Of a DNA stretch of 34,846 bases, positions 33,260 to 34,846 are shown one piece after another. Source of the stretch: an uncultured Alphaproteobacteria bacterium (GTDB lineage Bacteria; Pseudomonadota; Alphaproteobacteria; Caulobacterales; Caulobacteraceae); NCBI GenBank assembly GCA_903909375.1, contig CAIVVM010000028.1, positions 1 through 34,846 of the forward strand, written 5' to 3'. Each line of letters opens with the position of its first letter. Position 1 is the first letter of the stretch. The notes below the pieces were generated by a model that worked only from the letters and a program-made list of their open reading frames with translations, made no database searches and was not told the origin of the DNA. The position numbers and the translations under genes were made by a program.

Positions 33260-34531
33260 ATGCGCCGTAAGTTCGGAATTCTCGCCGCGGGTCTGGTGCT
33301 CGCGGCGACGGCCGTCCTGCCTGCGGGAGCGGCCGATTTCCGCCCCCTCGGCGTCTACCTCGATGGTCTTGTTGCCAAGGGCCGGTACCCCGGCGCTAGC
33401 GTGCTCGTCCTGAAGGACGGACGGGAAGCCTACTACGCGCAGGCGGGCATGGCGGACCGGGAAGCCGCCCGACCCATCCGCCGCGACACCATCTTCCGCA
33501 TCTATTCGATGACCAAGCCGGTCACGACCGCGGCCGTGATGATCCTCGTCGACGAGGGCAAGCTGCGGCTCGACGACCCGGTCACGAAGTACATCCCCGA
33601 ATTCGCCAGTCTCCGCGTCTACAAAGGGGCAGATGGCGACAGAATGCTCACCGAGCCCGCCAGCCCGATTACCATAGAGAACCTGCTCACCCACACCGCG
33701 GGCTTCAGCTATGCGTTCCAGCCGGCCACGCCGGTCGCGGCGCTCTACCGCAAGACCCCGCTGGCGGCGGACGCCTGGCGCTTCGATCCGGCTTTCAGGA
33801 GCGGCGACGCCCTCGCCCGAACTCTCGCTGAACTGCCGCTGGTCGGCCAGCCCGGCGATCATTGGCACTACAGCATGTCCCTCGACGTGGCGGCTCTGGT
33901 TGTGCAGCGGGCATCGGGCAAATCGTTCGAGGACTTCACCCGCACCCGGATCTTCGTGCCTCTTGGCATGAAGGACAGCGGGTTCTCGGTAGCCCCTGCC
34001 AATGGACCCCGACTGGCCTCCCTCTACACCCGCGCGCTCGACGGCAGCCTGAAGAAATCTGACGATGGCGCCACAAGTGAGTTGCTCCATCCGCTGGGAG
34101 GCTTCTCGGGTGGCGGCGGCCTGTTGTCGACCATCGACGACTATGCGCGCTTCTGCCGGATGCTTGCCGACGGCGGGGTCGCAAACGGCCATCGCGTGCT
34201 GTCACGCAACGCTGTGGCCGCCATGATGACCAACCATCTTGTCAGCGCCCAGTTGCGCGAGATGAAGGCCACAGCGGCGTTCGGGCTGGGCGGTGAAGGC
34301 GACGGGCTGGGCTTCGGCTATGGGGGGGCCGTCGTTACCGACACCCGGCCCCTGGGCGGTTTGGGTTCGGTCGGCGAGTACGCCTGGGGCGGCGCAGCTG
34401 GCACCACGTTCTGGATCGACCCGGCGCAGGGGGTCATCGTCGTCTTTATGACCCAGGTTGTTCCACCCGGACCTGAACGCATCCGCGACCGCCTGCGTCA
34501 GCTGACCTATGAGGCCCTCGCCCCCAAGTGA
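33260..34531 (+). CDS. Secreted serine hydrolase, family VIII esterase / class C beta-lactamase fold
   Basis: A 423-aa protein with a signal peptide (RRKFGILAAGLVLAATAVLPAGA). The catalytic motif SxxK is SMTK with Ser83 and Lys86; the second motif is HYS with Tyr204 (YSM rather than the YxN of true beta-lactamases); the third is WGG at 376-378 instead of KTG. This set is that of family VIII carboxylesterases such as EstB, so ester hydrolysis is likelier than antibiotic resistance. It probably acts in the periplasm on a substrate brought in by the receptor encoded 2 bases upstream. An N-terminal region (YPGASVLVLKDGREAYYAQAG) is typical of the fold. Confidence 0.93.
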   Translation: MRRKFGILAAGLVLAATAVLPAGAADFRPLGVYLDGLVAKGRYPGASVLVLKDGREAYYAQAGMADREAARPIRRDTIFRIYSMTKPVTTAAVMILVDEGKLRLDDPVTKYIPEFASLRVYKGADGDRMLTEPASPITIENLLTHTAGFSYAFQPATPVAALYRKTPLAADAWRFDPAFRSGDALARTLAELPLVGQPGDHWHYSMSLDVAALVVQRASGKSFEDFTRTRIFVPLGMKDSGFSVAPANGPRLASLYTRALDGSLKKSDDGATSELLHPLGGFSGGGGLLSTIDDYARFCRMLADGGVANGHRVLSRNAVAAMMTNHLVSAQLREMKATAAFGLGGEGDGLGFGYGGAVVTDTRPLGGLGSVGEYAWGGAAGTTFWIDPAQGVIVVFMTQVVPPGPERIRDRLRQLTYEALAPK

Positions 34532-34784
34532 GGCCTTCGCCTGTTCCGCCCGCTTCAGCTGAATGCTGGGATAGAGTGGACGAGACCTTCGCGAGCTCGA
34601 GCTGCCGCCCAGTCCTTGGGCGGCCGAAATGCAGACGCTCCAATCGTCAACTTAGGGTCAGGATGCGCCAGCAAACCGGAGCCAGTCGAACGTCCGCTTT
34701 CCCCCGATTCTGTTGAAAAACTCCGCCTTGCCTAGGTGCTAGAACACTGATTCCATTCAGGTATGCAGACCTGGAGCGTGTCGC
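34532..34784. other. Spacer before the insertion sequence
   Basis: No gene seen. It holds a hairpin (34604-34624), relics of the tandem-repeat word (34628-34640 and 34686-34700) and, from about 34701, what is probably the left end of the insertion sequence. Confidence 0.5.
34604..34624. terminator. Hairpin downstream of the esterase gene
   Basis: GCCGCCCA-gtcct-TGGGCGGC is a perfect 8-bp GC-rich stem with a 5-base loop, 72 bases after the esterase stop. It may terminate the receptor-esterase transcript; no T-run follows. Confidence 0.45.
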
Positions 34785-34846
34785 ATGATGGGTGACCGGC
34801 AAGTCGATCAAGGTGCACTGTTCTACAAGTTCTCGCTGGATCGGCA
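34701..34846 (+). mobile_element. Left end of an IS1182/IS5-type insertion sequence (cut by window)
   Basis: A short AT-richer segment with GATTCTGTTGAAAAACTC at 34706-34723 leads to a transposase start. The left boundary is approximate because the other terminal repeat is outside the window. Confidence 0.5.
34785..34846 (+). CDS. IS1182/IS5-type transposase, N-terminal fragment
   Basis: The frame opens MMGDRQVDQGALFYKFSLDR and runs off the window. The MMG-x-R start and the QxALFYxFSLxRH pattern are those of IS1182/IS5-group DDE transposases, in which HVPxDHLLR usually follows. GGAG lies 8 bases before the ATG. Only about 20 residues are visible, so the subgroup is uncertain and intactness cannot be judged. 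Confidence 0.7.
   Translation, partial: MMGDRQVDQGALFYKFSLDR

Noticed and set aside
33260..34531. An antibiotic-resistance beta-lactamase
   Set aside because: YSM and WGG replace the YxN and KTG motifs of class C enzymes; the pattern is that of family VIII esterases.
34532..34700. Short frames on both strands between the esterase and the insertion sequence
   Set aside because: They have no ribosome binding site, domain or consistent coding pattern, and they cross a hairpin and repeat relics.
1..34846. CRISPR arrays, tRNA or rRNA genes
   Set aside because: I saw no regularly spaced repeats and no tRNA- or rRNA-like sequence on reading the intergenic regions; no dedicated search was possible.

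Overview
The window is high-GC bacterial DNA. Two TonB-dependent receptors, a GMC oxidoreductase, a Baeyer-Villiger monooxygenase, a P450 and Spinster-type MFS next to IclR and TetR regulators suggest an alphaproteobacterium of the Caulobacterales or Sphingomonadales kind. That is an inference from gene content; there is no rRNA or other marker here. I saw no tRNA, rRNA or CRISPR array.

Layout. Bases 1-2053 hold the end of a prophage or mobile-element module: a ParB-domain DNA methyltransferase and a DUF5681 protein. About 400 bases of poorly coding DNA follow. Bases 2455-28000 form a large catabolic cluster in seven transcription units: (1) enoyl-CoA hydratase; (2) GMC oxidoreductase, VOC protein, a 44-codon small ORF, NADP-dependent oxidoreductase and Zn alcohol dehydrogenase; (3) P450 and Baeyer-Villiger monooxygenase; (4) TonB receptor and MFS transporter; (5) an IclR regulator divergent from MaoC, MaoC, CaiB-type CoA-transferase and two CitE-type lyases; (6) MmgE/PrpD; (7) aldehyde dehydrogenase, SDR, GST, alpha/beta hydrolase and acyl-CoA dehydrogenase. 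Bases 28260-34531 hold a second SDR, a double-headed TetR regulator, a second TonB receptor and a secreted family VIII esterase. The right edge cuts into an IS1182/IS5-type insertion sequence.

The main observation is a 14-bp palindrome close to ATTACATATGTAAT. Seven clear copies and one weaker copy lie in the intergenic regions of bases 3.4-22.4 kb. Every unit from 1 to 7 has a copy about 74-94 bases upstream of its first start codon (unit 2 has the weak one). The IclR gene in the middle is the obvious candidate for the binding protein. The right-hand part has no copies; it has its own palindrome (TTGAnTGnCAnTCAA) between the TetR gene and the receptor.

How the genes may work together (inference). 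The receptors and MFS import a hydrophobic or ester-containing substrate. P450, GMC and ADH/ALDH enzymes oxidise it, the Baeyer-Villiger enzyme inserts oxygen next to a ketone, and esterases and hydrolases open the product. The CoA-transferase, acyl-CoA dehydrogenase, hydratases and CitE lyases then degrade the acyl chain. CoA-transferase, MaoC and CitE together match the logic of itaconate/mesaconate/methylmalyl-CoA breakdown, so a branched C4-C5 dicarboxyl-CoA is a plausible late intermediate. The primary substrate cannot be named from sequence alone.
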